In this document: one piece after another, positions 9,278-19,075 of the stretch
Position numbering within the stretch: the stretch's first letter is position 1
Layout: every line of letters starts with the position of its first letter
Assembly: GCA_021776655.1 (NCBI GenBank)
Contig: JAJFFK010000023.1
Coordinates: 124,001-188,000 of the forward strand
From: Henriciella sp.
GTDB taxonomy: Bacteria; Pseudomonadota; Alphaproteobacteria; Caulobacterales; Hyphomonadaceae
Reading direction: 5' to 3'
DNA: 64,000 nucleotides
Notes under the pieces: generated by a model
What the model was told of the DNA's origin: nothing
Database searches by the model: none
What the model saw: the letters and a program-made list of their open reading frames with translations, nothing else
Made by a program: the position numbers and the translations under genes

Positions 9278-9799
9278 ATGGCTAAATCAGAAACAACAAC
9301 GAAACTGGATTTCAAGGCAGACCAGAAGGTCGTCTATCCTGCACATGGCGTCGGGACCGTCACCAGCGTCGACGAACAACACGTCGCCGGCATGACCCTC
9401 GAAGTTTATGTGGTTTCGTTTGACCAAGATAAAATGATCCTGCGGGTGCCGACCAATCGCGCCGTGGCCTCTGGTATGCGGGCTCTGGCAGACACGCCGC
9501 TGGTCGACGACGCACTACGGACACTGGGCGGCAAAGCCCGGATCAAGCGGACCATGTGGTCGCGCCGGGCACAGGAATATGAAGCCAAGATCAATTCTGG
9601 CGACCTTATTTCGATTGCTGAAGTTGTCCGCGATCTGCATCGGCTTGAGGACCAACCAGAGCAATCTTACTCCGAGCGTCAACTCTATGAAAACGCGCTC
9701 GACCGTATGGCCCGCGAACTGGCTGCGGTTGAAAGCATCGACCATGATGCCGCCATGGACCGGCTGGCCCGCTCTTTGGCAAAGAAGAAAGCTGCCTGA
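9278..9799 (+). CDS. carD: CarD/CdnL-family transcription regulator
   Basis: Binds the RNA polymerase beta subunit and stabilises open complexes, especially at rRNA and growth-related promoters. In Caulobacter the homologue CdnL supports growth and the stringent response. The protein has 173 residues. The RNAP-interaction domain (about 10-70) includes VVYPAHGVGTV. The helical DNA-binding domain (about 75-165) includes MWSRRAQEYEAKINSGD and the YSERQLYE segment typical of the family. It has its own promoter and a structured leader upstream, and a terminator at 9841-9867, so it is probably a single-gene unit. Confidence 0.93.
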   Translation: MAKSETTTKLDFKADQKVVYPAHGVGTVTSVDEQHVAGMTLEVYVVSFDQDKMILRVPTNRAVASGMRALADTPLVDDALRTLGGKARIKRTMWSRRAQEYEAKINSGDLISIAEVVRDLHRLEDQPEQSYSERQLYENALDRMARELAAVESIDHDAAMDRLARSLAKKKAA

Positions 9800-9840
9800 A
9801 AGGGTGACGTTGAAGACGACGAGTAATGTCTAAAAGAAAG

Positions 9841-9867
9841 GCCCTGCCGGACGGTGGGGCTTTTTTT
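9841..9867 (+). terminator. Rho-independent terminator after carD
   Basis: GCCCTGCC pairs with GGTGGGGC (two wobble pairs) around a GGAC loop at 9841-9860, followed directly by seven T residues. Confidence 0.75.
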
Positions 9868-9890
9868 ATGCGGTGTGTTTGACGCGGCGA

Positions 9891-9919
9891 CTTGCACGCC
9901 CACACCTTCCTTCCCACAT
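9891..9919 (+). promoter_or_regulatory. Possible heat-shock (sigma-32) promoter for clpB
   Basis: CTTGCA at 9891-9896 and CCCACAT at 9913-9919 are separated by 16 bases, about 100 bp before clpB. This resembles the CTTG...CCCCAT-type heat-shock promoter of Caulobacter relatives. clpB is normally heat-shock controlled, which supports the reading, but the match is partial. Confidence 0.4.
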
Positions 9920-10018
9920 CCAGAATATCGAGGTTGCTGCTGAGCGGGACCTCATCGACCAAACCTGCGCGACATGAGTTGGCGGGAGACTTCATCTGCC
10001 TTGGAAAGGGGATACGAT

Positions 10019-12637
10019 ATGGATTTTGAAACTTATACGGAACGGGCGCAAGCGATCCTGCAAACGGCGCAGACCAGCGCTCTGGCCAGCGGGCATCAAC
10101 AATTTCTGCCTGAACATATTCTCAAAGCAATACTGGATGATCGCGACCAACTTGGCGTCAATCTGATCCGCGCTGCCGGTGGCCAACCCGAGCGCGTGAT
10201 TCAGCTCAATGACGAGGCTCTGCGCGCCATCCCGAAAGTCAGTGGTGGTAGCGGCGGCCTGCGGCTCGATCAAAGCACCGCCAAATTGTTCACCTACGCA
10301 CAATCGGCTGCAAAGACAGCTGGCGACAGCTTTGTCACAGTCGAGCGTATCTTAATCGCGCTAACCGCCTTGTCTGGCTCAAAAACCGCAGATGCTTTGC
10401 GCTCAGGGGGTGTACAAACAGCCGCCCTGGAAGCTGCGATCAAGCAGCTTCGCCAAGGTCGCACTGCCGACACAGCGACCGCAGAAGACGGCTATGAAGC
10501 CTTGAAGAAATACACCCGCGACCTGACCGCCGACGCGCGATCTGGCAAACTTGATCCGGTGATTGGCCGCGATGAAGAGATCCGTCGCACCATGCAAGTC
10601 CTGTCGCGACGCACCAAGAATAACCCGGTCCTGATTGGCGAACCGGGCGTCGGCAAGACGGCGATTGCCGAGGGGTTGGCTTTGCGTATCATTGATGGCG
10701 ACGTGCCTGAAAGTCTGAAAGACAAACGCCTGCTTGCCCTCGACATGGGCGCGCTGATCGCTGGGGCGAAGTTTCGCGGCGAGTTTGAAGAACGTCTCAA
10801 AGCGGTTCTGAAAGAAGTTGAACAGGCTGAAGGCGGCGTCGTTCTCTTCATTGATGAAATGCACACACTGGTCGGCGCGGGCAAAGCCGACGGCGCGATG
10901 GATGCGTCCAACCTGATCAAGCCTGCTCTGGCGCGCGGCGAATTGCATTGTTTGGGCGCTACCACGCTGGATGAGTACCGCAAATATGTTGAAGGCGATG
11001 CCGCGCTCGCGCGCCGCTTCATGGCGACCTATGTCGAAGAGCCAACTGTTGAGGACACGATCTCAATCCTGCGCGGACTGAAAGGTCGCTACGAGGCCCA
11101 TCATGGCGTGCGGATCTCTGACAGCGCGCTTGTGTCGGCAGCGACCCTGTCAAACCGCTATATTACCGACAGATTTTTGCCCGATAAAGCCATCGACCTG
11201 ATGGATGAAGCGGCGTCGCGTCTGCGTATGCAAGTCGATTCCAAACCGGAAGAACTGGACGAGATTGACCGGCGCTTATTACAACTCAAGATCGAAGCGG
11301 AGGCTCTCAAAAAAGAGAAAGACACCGCGTCCAAGGACCGTTTGAAAACGATCGAGGGTGAGATTGCCGATCTGCAAACCCATTCTGACGAGCTGACCAC
11401 GACTTGGGCGGCAGAGAAAGAACGCCTGAAAGGCGCGGCCAGCGCCAAGGACGAGCTTGACCGCGCGTTTGCAGAGATGGCCGAGGCGCAGCGGGTTGGC
11501 GATCTGCAAACGGCGTCGGAGCTGCGTTATGCCACCATTCCCGCTTTGGAAAAACAAATCGCCGAGGTTGAATTTGGCGATGACGGCGATGATCAGGGTC
11601 TGGTCTCTGAGATTGTCCGGCCGGATCATATCGCTGGCGTGGTCAGCAAATGGACCGGCATTCCGGTCGACAAGATGCTCGAGGGTGAGCGTGACAAGCT
11701 ATTGCGTATGGAAGACGCCTTGCGCGCCCGCGTCGTCGGTCAGGAAGACGCTCTGCATGCGGTATCCAACGCCGTGCGCCGGGCTCGCGCAGGCCTGCAG
11801 GATCCCAACCGCCCGATCGGTTCCTTTCTGTTTGTTGGCCCAACCGGGGTCGGCAAGACCGAGCTGACCAAGGCATTGGCCGAGTTCATGTTCGATGATG
11901 ACAGCGCGGTGCTACGTCTCGACATGTCTGAGTTTCAGGAGAAACATTCCGTCGCTCGCCTGATCGGCGCGCCGCCAGGCTATGTCGGCTATGATCAGGG
12001 CGGGGTCTTAACCGAAAGCGTGCGTCGGCGCCCGTATCAGGTCGTCTTGTTTGATGAGGTCGAAAAGGCACATCCCGATCTGTTCAACGTCTTGCTGCAA
12101 GTGCTTGATGATGGCCGCCTGACCGACGGACAGGGCCGCACGGTGGATTTCAAGAATACGATTATCATCATGACGTCGAACCTTGGCGCAGAGGCTCTGG
12201 CGAGCGGCGATGAAGGTGACCTCAGCGCCGCGCAGACGGAGGCCGTGATGGCCGCGATCCGCGCGCATTTCCGGCCAGAATTCATCAATCGGATCGATGA
12301 AACAGTGTTCTTCAAACGGCTTGGGCGCAGCGAGATCGATCATATTGTCGATATTCAGATGGCGCGCCTCGATCAACTTCTGGCCGAACGCAAGCTGTCA
12401 ATCAGTCTGTCAGAAGCAGCCCGCAACTGGCTTGCAGATCGGGGGTATGATCCGATCTATGGTGCGCGCCCGCTCAAGCGAGTGATCCAGCGCGAATTGC
12501 AGGACCCACTTGCACGACTATTACTTGAAGGCGCCGTCCACGACGGATCAGACATCAAGGTCGATGTCGACGCCGACAGACTGACGATTAACGGCGTTCC
12601 AAGCGACATCGTGAAAGGCGCAGCTGCCTTGCATTAA
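10019..12637 (+). CDS. clpB: ClpB protein disaggregase (Hsp100)
   Basis: Hexameric AAA+ chaperone that pulls polypeptides out of aggregates together with DnaK. Start ATG at 10019 gives [11 protein letters not shown], the usual ClpB beginning, with AAGGGG upstream; a longer frame from 9974 is less likely. The 872 residues contain a Clp-N double repeat (1-145), AAA-1 with GEPGVGKT and the DEMHT Walker B, a coiled-coil middle domain (about 400-520) that marks ClpB rather than ClpA, AAA-2 with GPTGVGKT, and the C-terminal small domain (YGARPLKR). No ClpS- or ClpP-binding signature was seen. Downstream the M23 peptidase gene converges, only 3 bp away. Confidence 0.97.
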   Translation: MDFETYTERAQAILQTAQTSALASGHQQFLPEHILKAILDDRDQLGVNLIRAAGGQPERVIQLNDEALRAIPKVSGGSGGLRLDQSTAKLFTYAQSAAKTAGDSFVTVERILIALTALSGSKTADALRSGGVQTAALEAAIKQLRQGRTADTATAEDGYEALKKYTRDLTADARSGKLDPVIGRDEEIRRTMQVLSRRTKNNPVLIGEPGVGKTAIAEGLALRIIDGDVPESLKDKRLLALDMGALIAGAKFRGEFEERLKAVLKEVEQAEGGVVLFIDEMHTLVGAGKADGAMDASNLIKPALARGELHCLGATTLDEYRKYVEGDAALARRFMATYVEEPTVEDTISILRGLKGRYEAHHGVRISDSALVSAATLSNRYITDRFLPDKAIDLMDEAASRLRMQVDSKPEELDEIDRRLLQLKIEAEALKKEKDTASKDRLKTIEGEIADLQTHSDELTTTWAAEKERLKGAASAKDELDRAFAEMAEAQRVGDLQTASELRYATIPALEKQIAEVEFGDDGDDQGLVSEIVRPDHIAGVVSKWTGIPVDKMLEGERDKLLRMEDALRARVVGQEDALHAVSNAVRRARAGLQDPNRPIGSFLFVGPTGVGKTELTKALAEFMFDDDSAVLRLDMSEFQEKHSVARLIGAPPGYVGYDQGGVLTESVRRRPYQVVLFDEVEKAHPDLFNVLLQVLDDGRLTDGQGRTVDFKNTIIIMTSNLGAEALASGDEGDLSAAQTEAVMAAIRAHFRPEFINRIDETVFFKRLGRSEIDHIVDIQMARLDQLLAERKLSISLSEAARNWLADRGYDPIYGARPLKRVIQRELQDPLARLLLEGAVHDGSDIKVDVDADRLTINGVPSDIVKGAAALH

Positions 12638-12640
12638 GCG

Positions 12641-13972
12641 CTAAAGCGCAGACGGAACGCTGGCCACCAAGACGGCTGTCTCCGCCTCGCTATCTGTCAG
12701 ATTGCGGATCGCATCTATGCCGTCACGCGCACTAACAAATGCTTCGAGAATATCCGGTGCCATGGCGAGCTTGCGCCCGGTCGGCAGTTTCAGGCGCATG
12801 GCGTTAACCGCCTTGCCTCTGACATAGACTTCGTAATGCAAGTGCGGCCCGGTTGACGCGCCGGTTGAGCCGACATAGCCGATGACATCGCCCTGACGCA
12901 CACGCCGCCCGGCTCTCGCGCCGCGCCCGAAACGCGACAGGTGCGCGTAGGCTGTCTTGTAGCCATTGGCATGGCGGATGCGGACATAATTACCATACCC
13001 GCCATAGCGGTTGGCCCGCTCGACTGTTCCGTGTCCGGCGGCATAGACCGGCGTCCCTCTTGGCGCGGCAAAGTCCGTGCCCTTGTGCAAGCGCGTATAG
13101 CCGCTGATCGGATGGCGACGGCGGCCAAAAGATGAGGATAGGCGCGCGCCATTAATCGGCGTCTTCATCAGGAACTTTGTCGCGCTTTCGCCATTATATT
13201 GGAAATAGTCGGTGACATTTTCATCTGGCGTGGTGAAGCGATAGAACGCCTTTTTCACCGCTTTGCCATTCAGCGCCGCATATAGAACATTGCCGCGACT
13301 GATCACCGTACCACGCTCATCGCGCATCACATCAAACACAATCTCGAACGTATCGCCGGGATGCACTTCGCGCTGAAAGTCGACATCGTAAGCAAATACT
13401 TGCGCGAAATCGACAACCTGCTGGTCGCCCGCGCCCAGGTCACGGGCCTGATTATACAGGCTGGTTTCGATCACGCCGCTAACCACTTGCGGGACAGATG
13501 TCAGGCGCGACATCATCTCGACCGCAAAGAATTCGTCGTCGCCGCGTCGCTTCGTCAGCAAGTGGCGGCCCGGTTCGGGCTCAAGCGACAAGGCGGTCAA
13601 CCTGTCGCCGTCCATATGTAACGAGATCTGCAAACCTGGTCGCACACGGCGCGCATCAAGATATTCAGGCGCGGTCAGGCTGTTCAAAGCCCGCGCGCCA
13701 TCGACGGTCGGAATATCCAGCCGGTCCATCAGGCCGGACAGGGTTTCACCGCGCCGCAATTTCGCGTCAATCCGGGTGAGTGCAGGCCCTTGCCCAAAAA
13801 CCTCCGGATCAATTGGCAATGATGCTAATGTTGCGGCCGCAACGATGTCCACCGGAGCCTGTGATAGAGGCATGGCTTCACGCAAAACGAACCCGCCAAT
13901 GATCGCCGCGCCCGCAAACCCGCACAATAAAGCCAGACTTCGCATTCCGAGTGAGGGTGTGGCGATACTCAT
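12641..13972 (-). CDS. M23 peptidoglycan DD-endopeptidase (OapA/LysM-like plus LytM)
   Basis: Periplasmic metallo-endopeptidase expected to cut peptidoglycan cross-links during growth or division, like MepM. A single membrane anchor or signal lies near residues 12-30. About 65-150 form an opacity-associated-protein A/LysM-like module (GETLSGLMDRLDIP). The C-terminal LytM domain has zinc ligands in HKGTDFAAP and in GPHLHYEV. ATG at 13972 (MSIATPSLG) is preferred over 13993 because GGAG lies 5 bases upstream of it. The protein has about 443 residues. It is divergent from ydbH, sharing a ~140-bp promoter region. Confidence 0.88.
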   Translation of the reverse strand: MSIATPSLGMRSLALLCGFAGAAIIGGFVLREAMPLSQAPVDIVAAATLASLPIDPEVFGQGPALTRIDAKLRRGETLSGLMDRLDIPTVDGARALNSLTAPEYLDARRVRPGLQISLHMDGDRLTALSLEPEPGRHLLTKRRGDDEFFAVEMMSRLTSVPQVVSGVIETSLYNQARDLGAGDQQVVDFAQVFAYDVDFQREVHPGDTFEIVFDVMRDERGTVISRGNVLYAALNGKAVKKAFYRFTTPDENVTDYFQYNGESATKFLMKTPINGARLSSSFGRRRHPISGYTRLHKGTDFAAPRGTPVYAAGHGTVERANRYGGYGNYVRIRHANGYKTAYAHLSRFGRGARAGRRVRQGDVIGYVGSTGASTGPHLHYEVYVRGKAVNAMRLKLPTGRKLAMAPDILEAFVSARDGIDAIRNLTDSEAETAVLVASVPSAL

Positions 13973-14116
13973 CAGTTCTCCGATCGTCCACAATTGATGT
14001 GAACCAAGACTCGCAATCGGCGTGTGCAGCCTATATTCATGTACGCGGCGATATTGACCAGAAAGACATTAATTTGAGGTTCTCATATATGACAAGTCTA
14101 CAGGTCGAACATTTAC

Positions 14117-17100
14117 ATGTCTTTTCAGTCATCTAACGGCCCTGCATCACAGCAAGACAGGCCTTTCTGGCGGCGATTTCGGATCACCGCAGCGCTGGTT
14201 TTTGGCCTCATTCTGGTGCTCGCCCTGGGGCTCTGGTTTGCCCGAAAACCAATCGCGACACGGATGGTCAATCAGTGGTGCCAGCAGCATGACCTGACCT
14301 GCCTGTTCGAGATCGACCAGTTGACGTTTACCGACGCGAACCTGCGCAATATTGCAGTGTCTGGCCCGCATATTGAGAACCTCCTGGACGCGCGTTCCGT
14401 GTCGATCCAATTCAAATGGCAACGCCTTTTCTCTCCCGTGCTCACTGAGATTTTGGTCACCGAGCCGTCGCTGCGCGCTGATTTCGATGGCACACAATTC
14501 ACGCTCGACGGCCTCGAAACCCTGTTCACCGCAAACCGTGCCGAGACCGGCACCGCTCTGCCGACATTCAGGATAACCGATGGGCGCTTGACCCTCACCA
14601 CACCTGCCGGTCAGCTTGGTGGGATATTCGCTGTGACAGGAATGCCGGGCTCAGAGCTTAATGCTGAGCTGGTTCTTGCGCCCGCAAACCTGCGCTCAGG
14701 TGACGATGTATTGGAGTTACAGGCCGGTTCACTCAAACTGGTTCAATCCGGCGCTCAAATCGATGGCAAGCTTGATTTGGCCATCGGCGCGTTAACACTT
14801 GGCACGCTTCACGCTAAAAATCTGAACGCAAATGCGCAGATCAAAGGGGCAGAGCAGATCGATTTGGATTGGCAGATCGAGTTTGAGGGCCTGAACCGCG
14901 GGGACGTGTTTAGCCTGGGCCAAACAACCGCAAATGGCGACCTGCGCTTAAACGCGCCCCTGGCGCAGATACCGACCGATCTTGACGCGGTTGAGACCGT
15001 CACGGCGCACGGCCAGACGCGCAGGGCAGCCTTGTATGATTACCATGCTGAAACTGTGACATTTGAACTGGCGGTCGACCGACCCAGCCCAGGACAGCTC
15101 GGCCTGCGCACGGCAGCCGAGATCACCAAGGCGAGCAGCCCCAAGTTTCGCGCCGATCTCATGACGTTGGAATTTGATGGCAAACTAGACAGTCAACAGA
15201 CATCACTTTTCGGCACCGGAAAGATCTTTCTGTCAGACGGCGCACTGACTTCAGAGTTCAGCCAGACACTGCTCGCAAACTTGCCCGAAAGCAGCGCAAT
15301 TCAGGCCCATACCGCACAATTGCGCACCGCCCTGCGTGAGGCGTTTTCGGGCTTCACCACTGCCGCTGAGTTTCGCCTTGATGCAACATCGCTCCGTGAT
15401 TGGCAGCTCATCTTTCCGCAAGCTCTCGCGCTGCAAAGTCGGTCGGGCGCGTCGGCTTCCCTCACCCCGGTCAATGCACGTCCCGCCCTTGTCTTGGCGC
15501 CAGGCATGGCAGAGATCGCAGGCATAATCGCACTGGACGGCGCTGGCCTGCCTGATCTCGATGCCGATATACGCCTGTTAAAGATCGATGGGACCGACCT
15601 CAGCTTGCAAATTGGTGGCCTGGAGATCCAGCCTTGGCAAGCCGGAGCAACGCGGTTTTCTGCAGAACTCAATCGGTTCAACCTCGAAAGCACACCTGAT
15701 CAACTCGCCATCACGGCGGTTGGTGAGGTCCGTGTCGACGGCCAATTGGGCCGAATTTCGCTCACCGATACGCGGCTATTTGGCGGCATAGATGCCATCA
15801 AGGATGCTTCAAACTGGCGGGTCCAGACACCGGACCAAGCCTGCCTTGGCCTTCAGATTGGCGGCGCAAAGATCAGCAGCAATCTAGCGCTGGGTGCTCT
15901 GGCGCTGAATATCTGCCCGGAGAATGGCCGGTTCATTCAACAGACGGCAGCTGGCGCACACGGCCGCGTATTGCTTGGCGATATCGTTTTGCCATTTTCA
16001 GGAACCGATATTTCCGGAGACTCGAAGTTCGATCAGGCGACCCTCGAATGGTCCACCGGTAACGCAATTGATTTTCAGATTGATGCAGACGCGCTCGACT
16101 TTTCCATGCTGATTGGGGATCGCTCATTGAAACTGGCCGCCGCATCGCCGCGTGCCGGACTGACCTTTGGCCGGCAAACCAGGCTGCGGGCAAATGTCGG
16201 CCAGTCAACCCTCGCCGGCGATCTCATTCCAGCAAATGTCGGCATCGGCCAAGCCGAGTTTGCTGGGCAGTTTGGGCAAGCGGGATTTACCGGAGAGGCG
16301 GTGATGGACAATGTTGAGGCCACCGACACCCTTGATGACCCGCGCTACCAGCCTTTGCGGGCTGACCTTGCCGCGCAATTTGCCGGACCTAATATCACTC
16401 TGACCGGTCCGATACGGCTCGCCAGTTCCCGGCAAGTCATCGCTGACGCGGCATTGAGTATGGACTTGCTGGCCTTGGATGGCACGGCTCAGATCACCTC
16501 TCGATTGCTGACATTTACACGCGAGGGACTGCAGCCAAAGGCCTTGTCAGACCTTGTGCGCGGCGTTCTCTCAAACGGTCGCGGTAGCTTATCTGGACTT
16601 GCCGATTTCAGCATTATCGGCGGGGCGGTCACGGGCACAGCGCAGATCGAGGCCACAGATTTCGGCTTTGATACGCTACGGCTTGGGGCGATTGATGGCA
16701 TCAATGGCAGCCTGTATTTCAGCGACTTGTTGGCCCTGACCACGCCGCTGGGGCAGCGCATGACAATTGCCAGTATGAACCCTGGAATACCGCTTCAAGA
16801 TGGTGAAATCACGTTTCAGATCGTCACCGGCGAGCGGGTCGAAATCGCTGCCGCCCACTGGCCCTTCGGGGGCGGCAGTCTCAATTTGACACCCGCGACC
16901 TGGACCATTGCCGGGCTCAGCGACACGCTTGTGATCAATGCCAGACAGCTTGAATTGGCCAATTTGATTGACCTCTTCTCGCTGCCGGATATCGCCGCTG
17001 ACGGCACCCTGTCGGGGACATTCCCAATCGAGTTCAAGAACGGTATCGCCCTGATCAAACAGGCAAGATTTGCCGTCGACCGCGATGGTGGAACTCTGGC

Positions 17101-17419
17101 TTATACTGGCAATGCTGCGGCGCAGGTGGGCGCTGGCGACGAACGCGTCAATGCCGCCTTCACGGCCTTAAGTGATTTTCACTTCAAAATTCTCGAAGTC
17201 GGCATTGACGGCAACTTGGTAGATGATGTGACCATGTCCGTGCGGTTGCTCGGCCAAAATCCGGACAATTATGGCGGCGCCGAGTTTGATTTCAGGATTT
17301 CCATCGCGGCCAAATTCGCACAATTGATCCGTTCGAGCCGCCGCTCTGCCAGTATTAGCTGGCTTGCCGATGTGATTGCGCTTGATCCTGAACCCGAAAC
17401 AGACGAGCCATTCAATTGA
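14117..17419 (+). CDS. ydbH: YdbH-family AsmA-like inter-membrane lipid transport protein
   Basis: Very large protein (1100 residues) with one N-terminal membrane anchor (about 26-46, VFGLILVLALGLWFARKP) and a long beta-rich periplasmic body with repeated LSLDG/ALAG-type strands, as in AsmA-like bridge proteins. In E. coli YdbH acts redundantly with TamB and YhdP to move phospholipids between inner and outer membranes. The identification is strengthened by the next two genes, which match its known partners YnbE and YdbL in the same order. The C-terminal ~200 residues (LNLTPATW...) are the most conserved part of the family. It begins 143 bp from the divergent M23 gene. Confidence 0.88.
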   Translation: MSFQSSNGPASQQDRPFWRRFRITAALVFGLILVLALGLWFARKPIATRMVNQWCQQHDLTCLFEIDQLTFTDANLRNIAVSGPHIENLLDARSVSIQFKWQRLFSPVLTEILVTEPSLRADFDGTQFTLDGLETLFTANRAETGTALPTFRITDGRLTLTTPAGQLGGIFAVTGMPGSELNAELVLAPANLRSGDDVLELQAGSLKLVQSGAQIDGKLDLAIGALTLGTLHAKNLNANAQIKGAEQIDLDWQIEFEGLNRGDVFSLGQTTANGDLRLNAPLAQIPTDLDAVETVTAHGQTRRAALYDYHAETVTFELAVDRPSPGQLGLRTAAEITKASSPKFRADLMTLEFDGKLDSQQTSLFGTGKIFLSDGALTSEFSQTLLANLPESSAIQAHTAQLRTALREAFSGFTTAAEFRLDATSLRDWQLIFPQALALQSRSGASASLTPVNARPALVLAPGMAEIAGIIALDGAGLPDLDADIRLLKIDGTDLSLQIGGLEIQPWQAGATRFSAELNRFNLESTPDQLAITAVGEVRVDGQLGRISLTDTRLFGGIDAIKDASNWRVQTPDQACLGLQIGGAKISSNLALGALALNICPENGRFIQQTAAGAHGRVLLGDIVLPFSGTDISGDSKFDQATLEWSTGNAIDFQIDADALDFSMLIGDRSLKLAAASPRAGLTFGRQTRLRANVGQSTLAGDLIPANVGIGQAEFAGQFGQAGFTGEAVMDNVEATDTLDDPRYQPLRADLAAQFAGPNITLTGPIRLASSRQVIADAALSMDLLALDGTAQITSRLLTFTREGLQPKALSDLVRGVLSNGRGSLSGLADFSIIGGAVTGTAQIEATDFGFDTLRLGAIDGINGSLYFSDLLALTTPLGQRMTIASMNPGIPLQDGEITFQIVTGERVEIAAAHWPFGGGSLNLTPATWTIAGLSDTLVINARQLELANLIDLFSLPDIAADGTLSGTFPIEFKNGIALIKQARFAVDRDGGTLAYTGNAAAQVGAGDERVNAAFTALSDFHFKILEVGIDGNLVDDVTMSVRLLGQNPDNYGGAEFDFRISIAAKFAQLIRSSRRSASISWLADVIALDPEPETDEPFN

Positions 17420-17467
17420 CGTTCAGATCAAATGCCTCATCTAGATAGTCTAATCGGAGTCCTGTGA

Positions 17468-17656
17468 ATGACACGTACCCTTCCTGCGACGCTTGCGCTG
17501 ATAACCATCATTGCGGCTTGTACGCCGACGCTAAAGATCGTCGCACCGGACAAGCCGATAGAGATCAACCTCAATGTCACGATCGAACAGGAAGTGCGCG
17601 TCATCCTCGACAAGGAAGTCGATGATCTGATCGCAAACAACCCCGATCTGTTTTAG
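17468..17656 (+). CDS. ynbE: YnbE-family outer-membrane lipoprotein
   Basis: Lipoprotein of 62 residues. Signal peptide 1-17 is followed by a lipobox ending IIAAC with C18 as the lipidation site. The short mature part has KPIEINLNVTIEQEV, the family hallmark. In E. coli YnbE is an outer-membrane lipoprotein that pairs with YdbH by beta-strand addition to complete the lipid bridge. Located 48 bp after ydbH and 13 bp before ydbL, clearly one operon. Confidence 0.9.
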   Translation: MTRTLPATLALITIIAACTPTLKIVAPDKPIEINLNVTIEQEVRVILDKEVDDLIANNPDLF

Positions 17657-17669
17657 GAGCTGGCCCATC

Positions 17670-18023
17670 ATGACTTTATTCATACGTACCTGTCTCACCC
17701 TGTTCATGCTCGCTGGCCTGGCTGGTCTGGTCACGCCGCCAGCCTCGGCTGGTGACCCCCAAATCGAAGCTGCTCAGGGGCAAGGCGTCGTTGGCGAACG
17801 CATTGATGGCTATCTCGGGATTGTTGACGGCAATGTCGACCCAGCTTTGCGTCGCAAGCTGAACGAGATCAATAATATGCGCCGGGCCCTGTATGATCGC
17901 ACCGCCCGCGACACTGGCACGACAACCGCGCAAGTGGCGCGCGTGACTGGCGAAAAGCAGATCGCAAAAGCAGGGCCAGGCGAATATGTCATGCTTGAAG
18001 ATGGCGGCTGGACACAAAAATAA
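17670..18023 (+). CDS. ydbL: YdbL-family periplasmic protein (DUF1318)
   Basis: Small periplasmic protein of 117 residues. The signal peptide covers about 1-27 and ends PASA. The mature part matches DUF1318: EAAQGQGVVGERIDGYLG, then NEINNMRRALYDRTA, and GEYVMLEDGGW at the end. In E. coli YdbL is thought to modulate the YdbH-YnbE interaction. Third gene of the ydbH-ynbE-ydbL operon, with a GGAGC-like ribosome site just before ATG. Confidence 0.9.
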   Translation: MTLFIRTCLTLFMLAGLAGLVTPPASAGDPQIEAAQGQGVVGERIDGYLGIVDGNVDPALRRKLNEINNMRRALYDRTARDTGTTTAQVARVTGEKQIAKAGPGEYVMLEDGGWTQK

Positions 18024-18033
18024 ATCCCAAACT

Positions 18034-18270
18034 ATGCGCAAAACTGTTCTGATCATCCTCGCCGCGACCATCACCCTGATCGCAACATTTACAGGCGTCG
18101 GCTATTTGTGGTCCCAATCCGGCTTGCACCTCGGTTTGCATGGCTGGATTGCCTATGGCTTGGGCTGCTTTGCCAGCATCGCCCTGTCGATCGGGTTATT
18201 CTATCTCACATTCAGGAGTTCGCGCTCTGGACATGACGACTTGGTAAGCCGCGAGTTTGAAGGCGATTAG
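18034..18270 (+). CDS. Small two-span membrane protein, function unknown
   Basis: 78-residue protein with two hydrophobic segments (about 3-23, VLIILAATITLIATF; about 32-55, GWIAYGLGCFASIALSIGLFY) and a short charged tail rich in D and E. The ATG at 18034, 10 bp after the ydbL stop, is chosen over a longer frame starting inside ydbL. It is probably co-transcribed with ydbHEL, but nothing in the sequence shows a role in lipid transport. I do not recognise a family. Confidence 0.7.
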   Translation: MRKTVLIILAATITLIATFTGVGYLWSQSGLHLGLHGWIAYGLGCFASIALSIGLFYLTFRSSRSGHDDLVSREFEGD

Positions 18271-18329
18271 ACCGCGCCAAGGGCAAACGAATCGGATAGG
18301 CTGGCAAGGTGAAATCCTGAGGGTCTGAT

Positions 18330-18971
18330 ATGATTGAACCGTCCCGCCTTGCTGCGCTGATCGCGTCGCGCATTTGCCATGACCTGGTATCGCCTGTTGC
18401 CTCGGTCAATTCAGCGCTCGAGCTACTTGAAGAGCCGATTGATCCTGAAATGAAGACGCAAGCCCAGCAATTGCTGGTCAGCGGCGCCGAATCGGCGGCG
18501 GCGCGCATTCAATTGCTGCGCTACGCCTTTGGCTCGGCTGGCCTGTCTGATAGCGGCGCTGATCGCCATGAGGTCAAGCAGATTGTCGAAAGTTTCATGA
18601 ATGGCCACAAGCCTAGTGTCGATTGGGATATTCAAGCCGACCAATTCAGCTATGGCCACGCGCGCGTCTTGATGAATCTGGTCATCATGGCCACTGCCGC
18701 CATTCCCCGGGGCGGGGTTATCACGCTGAAAATACACAATGAAGGCAACATGATAACCGTCACTGCAAATAGCCGCGGCCCGCGCGCGAAGCTGACCGAG
18801 TTCACCCGCGCGGCGGTTGATGGCGGGACCCCTGAAGAGGGTTGGTCGGCGCGAACAATCCAGCCGCTATTTACCAAAATGGTCATCGATGATCTTGGTG
18901 GACGGTTAAGCGCGCTCGAGGCTGAAGAAAACATCACCTTCATTGCGAGTGGTCTTCGCGCCATTAGCTAG
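18330..18971 (+). CDS. chpT: Histidine phosphotransferase ChpT
   Basis: Relays phosphate from the hybrid kinase CckA to CtrA and CpdR in the alphaproteobacterial cell-cycle/motility circuit. The phospho-acceptor is H17 in ICHDLVSPV, the expected DHp-like helix motif. A second helix follows (ARIQLLRYAFG), and the C-terminal half is a degenerate ATPase-like domain with no nucleotide-binding boxes, as in Caulobacter ChpT. Length is 213 residues. CheY-like and CheR genes follow. The stop codon sits inside a perfect 16-bp inverted repeat. Confidence 0.93.
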   Translation: MIEPSRLAALIASRICHDLVSPVASVNSALELLEEPIDPEMKTQAQQLLVSGAESAAARIQLLRYAFGSAGLSDSGADRHEVKQIVESFMNGHKPSVDWDIQADQFSYGHARVLMNLVIMATAAIPRGGVITLKIHNEGNMITVTANSRGPRAKLTEFTRAAVDGGTPEEGWSARTIQPLFTKMVIDDLGGRLSALEAEENITFIASGLRAIS

Positions 18972-19013
18972 GGTGTGAACCCAACTGACTTGTGCTTTTG
19001 GGTTCACACCCTA
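18969..19013. promoter_or_regulatory. Perfect 16-bp inverted repeat overlapping the chpT stop
   Basis: TAGGGTGTGAACCCAA (18969-18984) and its exact reverse complement (18998-19013) flank a 13-base loop. The TAG stop of chpT forms the first three bases of the left arm. No T-run follows. It could be a factor-dependent terminator, an mRNA 3'-end stabiliser, or an operator for the receiver gene. Confidence 0.75.
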
Positions 19014-19026
19014 ACCTGCTGTTAAG
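19011..19026 (-). promoter_or_regulatory. CtrA-like binding box
   Basis: The minus strand reads CTTAACAGCAGGTTAG, that is TTAA-N7-TTAG, one base from the CtrA consensus TTAA-N7-TTAA. It lies about 50 bp upstream of the receiver gene and abuts the inverted repeat. Confidence 0.4.
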
Positions 19027-19075
19027 CATCCGTCGGGCATAACAGAAACCATATGCAACCTGTTTGTGGTGGACT

